DNA of 64,000 nt, from NCBI GenBank assembly GCA_905215465.1, contig CAJMPT010000005.1:1-64000 (forward strand). Reading direction: 5' to 3'. The translations under genes were made by a program, and so were the position numbers. This document shows, one piece after another, positions 23,682 through 31,883 of the stretch (its first letter is position 1; each line of letters opens with the position of its first letter). This DNA is from an uncultured bacterium. GTDB lineage: Bacteria > Actinomycetota > Coriobacteriia > Coriobacteriales > Atopobiaceae. Below the pieces are notes generated by a model, which did no database searches, was not told where the DNA came from, and saw only the letters and a program-made list of their open reading frames with translations.

Positions 23682-26426
23682 CTACTCGTCTTGCTGAGAG
23701 GAGCCTTCTACCTGGCCCGAGGCGTGCTCGCGCGTTGCACTCTTCGAGCTGATGTAGTCGTATACGTAGGCGATCTCGGTCGCGGGGACCTCGACGCGGT
23801 AGTGGTCGGTGATGCTGGAGAAGCTCGTGCGGAAGGCGTCGATAAACGCGGCGTGCGCCGTGCGGAACTCCTGCTCGTTGGCATAGGCCTCGATGGGCGT
23901 CTTGGTGACCAGACGCTCGACCAGGCAGCAGAGGTGCACGTAGAGGCCAATGGTCGCCGCGGGGGCGATGGGCTGGCCCATGAGGTCGGCCAGCCGGCTT
24001 ACGGCCTGGGAGACCTCGGCATAGAGCTTCTCGGGGTTGAGAATGGTGATGGACTCAATGACGTTCTGGAGCGTGAGGTGCTTGAGGAGGCTGGCATGGA
24101 AGCTGGCAAGAGCCGCCGCGTCCATGCAGCGCGAGAAGGCCTTGTCAAGGCGACGGGTCGGGCCCTCGTAGAGGATGTCCTCCAGCGCAAGGAACGGGAT
24201 GCCCTCGACGCCCGGGTCCATGGTGCCGACGATGGCACGAACGTTGCCGCGCTGGAACGCGGGATCGGCAAGACCGTGCTCGGCGAGCTCGCGATAGTCT
24301 GCGACCACCAGCTCAACGGGAGTATCTGCGGGAAGGCTCTCGGAGAAGAGCCGGCGAATTTTGTCGGCGGCCTCAATGCCACTCTCGGAGCAGAAGACCA
24401 CGGTGTCAACGTGGTTACTCGCGTGAGTGACGCTGAACGCCGGGGCGCAGAGCTGCGCCATCTCGGCAAGACGCGCCTCAGGGGACTCGTTGGCCCGGAG
24501 GGCGGAGCCGACCTCGAGGGCAAGGCCCGTGGAGACGTTGCTTACCACGATGAGCTCCATGTCGGTTGCCTGGGAGATGGCTGACGCGATGTCGGTCAGC
24601 GAGCCCATGTCCACGAGCAACACGGCACCCTTGCAGTAGGAATAGCGCTCCAGGAGGCGACGAAGCGGAAGCAGGACGTCTGTGACCTGCTGATCGTAGG
24701 TCATGTTTATGGCATCGAAGACGTGGGCGTGAAGGATCCTGTTGGCGGCATCGGCGATACTCGTGGCAGTTGAGTAACCATGGCAGCAGATGATGCCCAT
24801 GTACTCGCGGTTGCGCTTTGCCACGACCGAGGAGTTGATGTCAAGCATCATGACGATGCGGCACAGCTGGTCGGGCTCGGCGCCCAGGGCCGTCCTGGTC
24901 TCTGCAGAGAGCTGGTCGACGATGGCCGCCGTGGCCCTGAGGTGACGGGAGAGGGCGGCGTGGAGCCGTCCGAGCTTCTCGACCTGGTCGGGACGAAGCT
25001 GCTCGACGCCGTTGCCACGAAGCTGGACCGTGAGGCACTGGGCGAGCAGGCGCGAGCTTTTGCGGGTCAGCTCGACGTCATGGGCGGAGCCAACCTCCTC
25101 CAGAACGGGGTTGAGGACCCGCTCGCAGGAAAGAGCGCGCGGGTTGACGGCAGCCCCTCCAAAGTTAAGGTGGTCCTGGTACTCGCGGACATGGCCAACC
25201 GCCTCCGAGATGAACTCCCCAAAGGAGATGGCGCTGCTCTCCAGACGGTCGAAGGCCTGGAGCAGGCCCTCTATCATGCTCGCCCGGTGGGAGGAGTCCG
25301 CCTGGCCGGAGGAGCCCTTCTCGCAGCTCAGCAGGACGTCGTCGTTCTTCTGGGCAGTGGAGGCGCCGAGCACGTTGGCTGGGAGGTCATAGGTCCTAAC
25401 GATGAGCTCGTCCTTGCTTCCGGGAACGTAGGCATGAGAGCAGCAGTTGATGACGCAGCTCTTGAGGCCGTCGACGTTCTCGGCAAAGTTTGCCTCAACA
25501 AGGGAGCGCAGGGCACCACGGCTGATGCGCACGTTGGCAGAGACGCGGCGGCCCTCGGCGCGCAAGAAGTGCATCGCAAGGTCGATCCGCTCGCTTACGC
25601 TGCGCTCGGAAAGGGACGGCACGTTGACCACGATGGGAACGACGCGACCAAAGGGGCTGGCCTTCGAGGCGCTTGCCGAAGTCGAGCAGGCCAGGATAAG
25701 ACGGGCACGCTCTTTTGCCTGGGCTCCGGCAACGGCGCGACCATACTCGCCCAGAAGGGAGATGACGACGTCGCGCTGGCGTGCTCCCAGAGAGTCGACG
25801 CCATCGAGGAAGACGCACCCTCCGCCAACCCGCTCCAGAATGCCGGGCGTGGAGGCGTCGCCAAACAGGCGGGCTTTCAAACCCACAAGGTCCGACGCAA
25901 ACGCGGCGCAGTCAAGGCGCGCATAGCCAGCTTCCGACGACACGATTCCCTGGTTACGGCAGTACTCAAAGGCCAAGCGAGAGAGGCGGGCCTTTCCACA
26001 CCCATGCTCACCACAAAGCAAGACGGGCAAGCCACAGGGTGGATAGCTCATTGCGGCCTTGAGCTGATCGATGCAGGGAGCCAGGGAGAGATCGTGACCA
26101 ATGGCCTTTTGAAAGTCCTTGGCCTCCCCCACGCCAACGCTCTTGAGCAGTGCCGTCATGGACGGATACTCGCTTGCGTGAAGGCCATGCTGAAGAAAGC
26201 GCTCGAAGGCTGCCTTGTGGAGGTAGATAACCGGACGGGAGTTCACCTTGACGATGAGGCCATCGCGAACCAGTTCGTTGAGATACTGGCTGGCAAGGCT
26301 ACGAGATACGTTGATGTCCGCCGCAATCTGCATGGTCGTAAATGAGCCGACCGTTTCCGGAGTTGCCGCACGTGTGAGCCTATCGAGGTGCTCAAGAAGC
26401 TCTTGTTTGGTGCCTGACGTGGACAT
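23682..26426 (-). CDS. LevR-like PTS transcription regulator (HTH, AAA, EIIA-Man, PRD)
   Basis: 914 residues. An N-terminal winged-helix region (about 27-66, MQIAADINVSRSLASQYLNELV) precedes an AAA domain of sigma-54-activator type: Walker A-like GEHGCGKA at 139-146 and Walker B-like GGCVFLDGVDSL. A PRD-like region, an EIIA-Man domain (MGIICCHGYSTATSIADAAN), and a C-terminal second PRD follow. PRD and EIIA histidines tie its activity to PTS phosphorylation. Oddities: Walker A ends in Ala rather than Ser/Thr and no GAFTGA loop is seen, so sigma-54 contact is doubtful. It likely controls the downstream EIIB-DUF1275 genes. Confidence 0.85.
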   Translation of the reverse strand: MSTSGTKQELLEHLDRLTRAATPETVGSFTTMQIAADINVSRSLASQYLNELVRDGLIVKVNSRPVIYLHKAAFERFLQHGLHASEYPSMTALLKSVGVGEAKDFQKAIGHDLSLAPCIDQLKAAMSYPPCGLPVLLCGEHGCGKARLSRLAFEYCRNQGIVSSEAGYARLDCAAFASDLVGLKARLFGDASTPGILERVGGGCVFLDGVDSLGARQRDVVISLLGEYGRAVAGAQAKERARLILACSTSASASKASPFGRVVPIVVNVPSLSERSVSERIDLAMHFLRAEGRRVSANVRISRGALRSLVEANFAENVDGLKSCVINCCSHAYVPGSKDELIVRTYDLPANVLGASTAQKNDDVLLSCEKGSSGQADSSHRASMIEGLLQAFDRLESSAISFGEFISEAVGHVREYQDHLNFGGAAVNPRALSCERVLNPVLEEVGSAHDVELTRKSSRLLAQCLTVQLRGNGVEQLRPDQVEKLGRLHAALSRHLRATAAIVDQLSAETRTALGAEPDQLCRIVMMLDINSSVVAKRNREYMGIICCHGYSTATSIADAANRILHAHVFDAINMTYDQQVTDVLLPLRRLLERYSYCKGAVLLVDMGSLTDIASAISQATDMELIVVSNVSTGLALEVGSALRANESPEARLAEMAQLCAPAFSVTHASNHVDTVVFCSESGIEAADKIRRLFSESLPADTPVELVVADYRELAEHGLADPAFQRGNVRAIVGTMDPGVEGIPFLALEDILYEGPTRRLDKAFSRCMDAAALASFHASLLKHLTLQNVIESITILNPEKLYAEVSQAVSRLADLMGQPIAPAATIGLYVHLCCLVERLVTKTPIEAYANEQEFRTAHAAFIDAFRTSFSSITDHYRVEVPATEIAYVYDYISSKSATREHASGQVEGSSQQDE

Positions 26427-26613
26427 TTGACGTACCCCCTTTCCAAAACGAAGGTTACGTGCACGTCGAAGCCCATGGGGCCCTCGAAGTCTGAATCAAC
26501 AGTCTAGGGGGCGTTTCGACACTTCAAGTTGAAATCCTCAGCCAATTTAGCTCCCACTCGACACCTTGTAGACGGGCATTTAATAACTTGCAGACGCACG
26601 GAACGACTTGTTG
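26427..26613 (-). promoter_or_regulatory. Upstream region of the LevR-like gene
   Basis: On the minus strand, TTGAAG and TAGACT are spaced about 15 nt apart near 26500-26530, a weak sigma-70-type candidate. No TGGC-N8-TTGC pattern expected of sigma-54 promoters was seen here or before EIIB. AGGGGG precedes the start codon. Confidence 0.35.
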
Positions 26614-26893
26614 TCTGCTTGGGCCCCAAAACCCGTGCAGAACCGACCTTGGTGTGAGCCGTCCGGGAACGGCTGTGCAAAAGCGACCTTCGTGTGAGTG
26701 CCTCCGGAAGGCTCCCGCCGGAGGCCAGGCAGTTTTATGCAAGGCGCGCACCGCAATCCTGCGGTTTTGCCACCGGAATATTCACTGCAATTTTGATATT
26801 TCCCTCAAACCCAAGGAATTGGGCTCACACCAAGCCCGCTTCTGCACAACAACCAGCAAATCACTCACACCAAGGTCAGTTCCGCACAACCGC
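26614..26893 (+). repeat. 280-nt intergenic repeat, copy 2
   Basis: Same orientation and structure as copy 1 (18877-19154). Unit positions: direct 26635-26658 and 26675-26698, inverted 26824-26847 and 26864-26887. Together the copies bracket the whole PTS locus. Confidence 0.85.
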
Positions 26894-26951
26894 AACCTCA
26901 AATTTGAGGCTTTCTGAAGTCTGAGACGCGTAGATTCCATCAGCATGGCAA

Positions 26952-27025
26952 CGCCCCGGCGGAACCACTTCATAAGCAAGTTCTTTGCGAAGCGTAACTT
27001 GCGTTGAAGTGGTCCCGCCGGGGCG
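26952..27025. repeat. Long intergenic hairpin, shared-loop family, copy A
   Basis: CGCCCCGGCGG-ACCACTTCA and its complement form the outer stem. The inner stem closes on GTTCTTTGCGAAGCGTAAC (core 26976-27002). It lies 20 nt past the ychF stop codon. There is no T-tract. The same apical sequence recurs at 34487-34513 and, inverted, at 29490-29514. Confidence 0.8.
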
Positions 27026-27045
27026 AACCAGGTTGCGAAGCCTAT

Positions 27046-28122
27046 CTACACGTTGAAGCGGAAGTGCATGATGTCGCCGTCCTGGACGACGTACTCCTTG
27101 CCCTCCATGCGCAGCTTGCCGGCGTTCTTGCAGCCAGCCTCGCCACCCAGTTCGACGTAGTCCTCATAGCTTGCGACCTCGGCCTTGATGAAGCCGCGCT
27201 CGAAGTCGGAGTGGATGACGCCGGCCGCCTCGGGGGCCTTGGCGCCAATGCGGACGGTCCAGGCCTTGACCTCCATCTCACCCGCGGTGAAGTAGCTCTG
27301 CAGACCAAGCAGGCGATAGGCGGCCTGGGCAAGCGTCTCGAGTCCGCTCTTCTCCAGGCCCAGGTCAGACAGGTACTCGGCAGCCTCGTCAGCGTCGAGC
27401 TCGGAGAGCTCGGCCTCCACCTTGGCGCAGATGGGGATGGGCTTCACGCCGTCGATGGGGGCAAGCTCGTCGCCAAGCATGTCCTCGTCAACGTTGGCCA
27501 CATAGAGGATGGGCTTCATCGTGAGCAGGAAGAGGCCCTTGGCCGCCAGGCGCTCGTCGTCGGACATCTCCATGGTAGCGGCGCGCTTGCCGTCGTTCAG
27601 CCAGTCGACAAGGCGCTTGGCAACGCCCAGCTTGACCTGCAGCTCCTTGTCGCGCTTGGCATCCTTCTCAAGCTTGGGAAGCTGCTTCTCGAGCGTGCCC
27701 AGGTCGGCCAGGATGAGCTCGGTCATGATGGTGTCGGCGTCGCCGGCGGGGTCAACGAAGTCGCCCGTGCGACCGACCTCGCGCATGACGTTGGGGTCCT
27801 TGAAGTAGCGCACGACCTCGCAGATGGCGTCGGTCTCACGGATGTTGGCCAGGAACTGGTTGCCCAGACCCTCGCCCTCGTTGGCACCCTTGACCAGGCC
27901 AGCGATGTCGACAAACTCAACCGTTGCAGGCACGATGCGGCCGGGGTTCACGATGTCGGCAAGCTTCTGCAGGCGCTCGTCCGGCACGTCCACGATGCCC
28001 ACGTTGGGGTCGATGGTCGCAAACGGGTAGTTGGCCGCAAGGCCGCCCTTCTTGGTCAGGGCCGTGAACAGGGTCGACTTGCCAACGTTGGGCAGGCCAA
28101 CGATGCCGATGGAAAGAGACAC
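27046..28122 (-). CDS. ychF: GTPase/ATPase YchF
   Basis: 358 residues from a GTG at 28122 with AGGAGA upstream. Obg-like fold: G1 [11 protein letters not shown] (8-18), switch region [18 protein letters not shown]3-like [21 protein letters not shown], and a C-terminal TGS domain ([21 protein letters not shown]). Length is normal for the family. YchF binds ribosomes and hydrolyses ATP, and is linked to stress responses. The gene stands alone between the hairpin and the ferredoxin gene. Confidence 0.96.
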   Translation of the reverse strand: MSLSIGIVGLPNVGKSTLFTALTKKGGLAANYPFATIDPNVGIVDVPDERLQKLADIVNPGRIVPATVEFVDIAGLVKGANEGEGLGNQFLANIRETDAICEVVRYFKDPNVMREVGRTGDFVDPAGDADTIMTELILADLGTLEKQLPKLEKDAKRDKELQVKLGVAKRLVDWLNDGKRAATMEMSDDERLAAKGLFLLTMKPILYVANVDEDMLGDELAPIDGVKPIPICAKVEAELSELDADEAAEYLSDLGLEKSGLETLAQAAYRLLGLQSYFTAGEMEVKAWTVRIGAKAPEAAGVIHSDFERGFIKAEVASYEDYVELGGEAGCKNAGKLRMEGKEYVVQDGDIMHFRFNV

Positions 28123-28133
28123 GATCTTCTCCT

Positions 28134-29414
28134 CTACTTGTCAGTCTGGTCAGTGGCGGCCTCGATGGCGTCCGCCACGCGACCGAGCTGCTTCTTGCCG
28201 TGCTCGATGTACTTCTGCGCCTCCGCCTTGGCCTTGGCCTTCTGGGCGCGAATCCTCTCGGTGACCTCGTCCGGGACGATAAGCTCCTCGGTGTCCATGC
28301 GCTCCATGGTGAGGGCGCCCTCCTCGCAGACCTTGGCGCACGCGCCGCAGCTCACGCAGAAGGCGTTCTGGATGGTGACCATGCCGTTGGTGTCCAGGTC
28401 AAGGGCTCGCGTGGTGCAAACGCGGGCGCACTCGCCACAGGCCGTGCAGCGAGCGGAATCAAACACGGGAGCCTGCAGGTCAACGTACTTGGCCAGGCCG
28501 GGATCGTGCTGCAGCGCACCCATGACCAGCTTGCGGCTCTGCGTGAGCATGCGCTGACGGTTGTTGGAGGTCTTGGCGCCGACGGCGGCCTCCAGCTGGC
28601 GCTGCATCTCGTCGATGCGCTTGGTGTGGTCGGAGATCTTCTTTGCAACCGCCTGGGCGCCGGCGAGAGCTGGCGTGGTACGGCTGACCAGGCGCTCCGC
28701 AGAGTGGATGGCGCTGGAGACAAACTGGCTGCGCTTGTAGTCTCGCGTGAGCTCGTGCGTCATCTGGCGCTGATCAACCTCGAGTCCCACGGAGGCCTTG
28801 GCCCACTCCTCGGCGGTGCCGATGGCGTCCACGTACGTGGCCTCGCCCGTGGTGGTCTTGCAGCGGTCGCAGATGCCCACGGGCAGGTAGACGCTGATGT
28901 TGTCGTAGTCGGTGAGCAGCGAGAACCACAGGTCGCGGGAGAGGTCTCCCACGCAAGCGAGAACCACCTCGTTGCCCTTGGGGATGCGCTTGAGGGCGCG
29001 AGTGCAGGTGACGTAGCACTGCTCGTAGGCGCTGGCCACGCGGGCGATCTGGTCGTAGACCTGGCGCGGCATGTGCCTACGCGTGGAGAGAGTCTCCGTC
29101 GGGCAGACGGCCGAGCACAGGCCGCACTTGCGGCAGTCGTCGTTGATGAGGACGGACTGCTTGTGCACCGTGATTGCCGCGGTGGGGCAGACGTCGACGC
29201 AGCGGGTGCAGACCTCGGTGTTGTTGGAGGCGGTGCACAGGCAGCGGTTGGAGTTGGCGAAGGGCTTCTCCTTGTAGTCAGCGGGGTTGAAGACCTTGCG
29301 CTGCTCGGGGTCAAGGGACTCCACCATGCCCTCGAAGGGGTTGGAAAGAGCCTGCCAGTCGCTCTGTATGTCAATGAGATCGTCGAGAAGATCGCGCTTC
29401 TGGGCCACGGGCAT
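28134..29414 (-). CDS. Cytoplasmic protein with four [4Fe-4S] motifs
   Basis: 426 residues. Two ferredoxin-type cysteine sets lie near the N-terminus (CTRCVDVCP preceded by CLC, and CRKCGLCSAVCP) and two near the C-terminus (CTACGECARVC and CVSCGACAKVCEEG). The 200 residues between them hold CYVTCTRAL and CDRCKTTT, then a helical stretch. It probably shuttles electrons, but the partner is not encoded nearby. No membrane segment is seen. It lies directly upstream of ychF on the same strand (11-nt gap). Confidence 0.8.
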   Translation of the reverse strand: MPVAQKRDLLDDLIDIQSDWQALSNPFEGMVESLDPEQRKVFNPADYKEKPFANSNRCLCTASNNTEVCTRCVDVCPTAAITVHKQSVLINDDCRKCGLCSAVCPTETLSTRRHMPRQVYDQIARVASAYEQCYVTCTRALKRIPKGNEVVLACVGDLSRDLWFSLLTDYDNISVYLPVGICDRCKTTTGEATYVDAIGTAEEWAKASVGLEVDQRQMTHELTRDYKRSQFVSSAIHSAERLVSRTTPALAGAQAVAKKISDHTKRIDEMQRQLEAAVGAKTSNNRQRMLTQSRKLVMGALQHDPGLAKYVDLQAPVFDSARCTACGECARVCTTRALDLDTNGMVTIQNAFCVSCGACAKVCEEGALTMERMDTEELIVPDEVTERIRAQKAKAKAEAQKYIEHGKKQLGRVADAIEAATDQTDK

Positions 29415-29466
29415 TCCCTCTCTCTAAGCCAGTAGTCAGAACCTCCATTGTACGACCACCTGGGAG

Positions 29467-29537
29467 GGGCGGGCCGTTTGTTTGTGCTCGGAGTTACGCT
29501 TCGCAAAGAACTCCCAGCACAAACAAACGGCCCGCCC
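29467..29537. repeat. Long intergenic hairpin, shared-loop family, copy B
   Basis: Outer arms GGGCGGGCCGTTTGTTTGTG and complement. The inner core at 29490-29514 is the reverse complement of the core in copies A and C. It lies 46 nt past the histidine kinase stop codon. Confidence 0.8.
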
Positions 29538-29583
29538 ACGCGGCCGAAGCAATTTGTCGCCGGGAAGAGCGCCGTCTGGCAAC

Positions 29584-30951
29584 TCATTCCAAGGGGAGAA
29601 GAACGTCCAGCAGGAAGAGCTCTCCCTCAGCACGGACGGTCAAGGTGCCGCCATGGTGCTCCGACAGGGAGCGGATGGAGAGCATGCCGAAGCCATGGTT
29701 GGCCTTGTCGTCCTTGGTTGTCTGCGGAAGGCCGTCTGACAGGCTCAGCTCGCCCGCAAAGTAGTTCTCCTCATGAATGGACACCATGCCCCCGCGGCGC
29801 TGAACGACCAGCGAGACGCAGCGCTTGCCCTCCCCCTGATGGCCAGCCGCCTCCATGGCGTTGTCCAGGACGTTGCCAAACAGTGAGTAGATCTCTGCGT
29901 CGGGCATGAAGTCCAGCGCATGGCCGTCGGCTATGCAGGAAAGCGTGATGCCCAGGTTCTGGCAGGCGAGGCTCTTCTCTGTAAGGATGGTGTCCAGAGC
30001 GGCATTGCCCGTTCTGACCCCGGCGTCATATATCTTGACCTCGTGCGCGATGTCCTTTAGGATCTCACGGTCAACACCCTGCCCGCCATCGCCAAAGTGC
30101 CTAATTTGATGGCGAATGTCATGGCACTTGACGTTGATGGCCTCAATGGTCGCCTGGCTCACCTCGTACTGACGCACCCTCTCACGCAGCAGCCGATCGG
30201 AGATGGCCATGTCATGCCGCAAGCTCCCCACGTAGAGCAGCTGAAACTCCGAGTACAGAAGGAAGAAGCAAATGAAGAGCTTCGTCATGCCAAACACGGC
30301 CCGCTGGAAGACGGGCAGGCCGTAGTTGTAGGTCGACTTCATCGACATGTCGAAGACTATCTCCACCAGGATGACCGCAACAAAGATTGCGGCGATGGTC
30401 CAGTCCTGCGGCCTGGTCTTCCACTCCCTCTCGAGCTTGCTCGCAAAGAGACGCCAGCACACGGCATAGGAGACCGCCGTGAAGAGGATGCAGGTCACCA
30501 GGTTGAGAAGATCCACGCTCACCGGGTAGAGCGCTATGACCTCCGACTCGACGTCCGCCACCACGCCCAGGCCGCCAATGATCACGTAGAACATGCCGAG
30601 AAAGCCCATCGCGATGTTCTGCGTGGAGAAGGCGGCCACGGTCAGGAAGACCGAGGTCCATGGCGGAACATCAAAGCAGAACGAGGCCAGAAGCGCCATG
30701 ACGAAGGGCAGCAGCCCAAACAGCACCATCTGGGTAACAAAGGACCACTCCCCCATAAGGCGCGGCTCACCGACAAACCCCACGTAGGAGGCCACCAGGG
30801 TAAAGGCCACGGTCCCAGCGACAACCAGCCCAAGCCTCAGCGAGAAGTTCTCTCTTCTAGGCTGCCTCCAACAGTACATGAGCATGGAAATGAGGAACTG
30901 AGCCCAGACCAGCAACGGCTGGGAGAACACTGCCACCACGTCAATGCCCAT
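29584..30951 (-). CDS. AgrC/LytS-like sensor histidine kinase
   Basis: 455 residues. Seven or so membrane helices (1-230) form the sensor. A helical dimerization segment with the likely phospho-His follows (INVKCHDIRHQIRHFGD), then a GHKL ATPase domain with NVLDNAMEAAG and HGFGMLSIRSL. The start codon overlaps the response regulator stop (TGATG), so the two are co-translated. Divergent from a GH3 lipoprotein gene, its likely target. The ligand is unknown; AgrC-type sensors often bind peptides. Confidence 0.87.
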   Translation of the reverse strand: MGIDVVAVFSQPLLVWAQFLISMLMYCWRQPRRENFSLRLGLVVAGTVAFTLVASYVGFVGEPRLMGEWSFVTQMVLFGLLPFVMALLASFCFDVPPWTSVFLTVAAFSTQNIAMGFLGMFYVIIGGLGVVADVESEVIALYPVSVDLLNLVTCILFTAVSYAVCWRLFASKLEREWKTRPQDWTIAAIFVAVILVEIVFDMSMKSTYNYGLPVFQRAVFGMTKLFICFFLLYSEFQLLYVGSLRHDMAISDRLLRERVRQYEVSQATIEAINVKCHDIRHQIRHFGDGGQGVDREILKDIAHEVKIYDAGVRTGNAALDTILTEKSLACQNLGITLSCIADGHALDFMPDAEIYSLFGNVLDNAMEAAGHQGEGKRCVSLVVQRRGGMVSIHEENYFAGELSLSDGLPQTTKDDKANHGFGMLSIRSLSEHHGGTLTVRAEGELFLLDVLLPLE

Positions 30952-31664
30952 CAGATCGAACCCCCAAAGAACGCGGCGATCTTCTCCGTCGCCTCTCGAC
31001 GCTTGGGCCTGCTGAAGTACAGCTCCTCGCCATTGGTCAGAAGAAGGCTTGTCCCGCGATAGGACCTGACGTAGTTCATGTTGACCAGGCAGCTGCTCGA
31101 GATGAGAACAAAGGGGCCATCCGCCAGGCGCGCCTCCATTGCCTTGAGAGACCCCCTTGACCCCAAGAGCCCGTCGACGCCCCTCACTCTGAACGACAGC
31201 TTATGGTTGCTGACGGCGACGTAGACCAGGTCGTCAAAGGCCACCACGTGCGTCTGCTCTCGCGTCTCTACCACCACGTGACCGTCCGACTTTCTCCTCA
31301 TGAGTCTCATGACCTTGTCCATGCGCATGGCAAAGTTAAAGTACGAGACCGGCTTGAGCACGAAGTCCAAGGCGTTGACCTCATAGCCCCGAACGGCAAA
31401 TTGCGCGAGGTTGGTCACAAAGATAAGAGCGACCTCGGCGTCGTAGGTCCTGATGAGCCCAGCAAGCTCCATACCGCTGATACCCGGCAGGTCGATGTCA
31501 AGGAAGACCAGGTCATAGACCTGCCTTGCATCCATGAACTCCATCGCGTTGGCAAAGCACGCAACGGTCATCCCGATGTCCTTCGCACGGCCGTAGCGTT
31601 CCAGGTGCCCCCTCAGGGCATCTGCCTCCTCCCGACTGTCTTCCACCAACGCGACCCTCAGCAT
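30951..31664 (-). CDS. LytTR-family response regulator
   Basis: 237 residues from the ATG at 31664 with GGGAGG upstream. The receiver domain starts MLRVALVEDSREEAD with the phospho-Asp in DLVFLDIDLPGISG; the LytTR DNA-binding domain is C-terminal (VVVETREQTHVVAFDDLVYV, MNYVRSYRG). First gene of the two-component pair. Confidence 0.92.
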   Translation of the reverse strand: MLRVALVEDSREEADALRGHLERYGRAKDIGMTVACFANAMEFMDARQVYDLVFLDIDLPGISGMELAGLIRTYDAEVALIFVTNLAQFAVRGYEVNALDFVLKPVSYFNFAMRMDKVMRLMRRKSDGHVVVETREQTHVVAFDDLVYVAVSNHKLSFRVRGVDGLLGSRGSLKAMEARLADGPFVLISSSCLVNMNYVRSYRGTSLLLTNGEELYFSRPKRREATEKIAAFFGGSI

Positions 31665-31883
31665 TGAGTTCCCTCCCAGAGGCATCATATGACAGAGCAA
31701 CGCATGACAGAAAACGTCCTTCTCGCCAGTTGCGGCAAACAATGACGTCTGGCGAGGAGGACGCTAGATTTCGTCTGCAAACGAGCAATTCTCGTCAAAA
31801 CCCACTCTGGAACAACGACGTCAACCTACTTTCAGGCCACGCAGCCGCAGCGTGGAGCCGCGGCACCGGGAAGGGAGATTGAC

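Noticed and set aside
24780..26345. 521-residue plus-strand frame across the LevR-like gene
   Set aside because: The minus strand has recognisable HTH, AAA and PRD regions.
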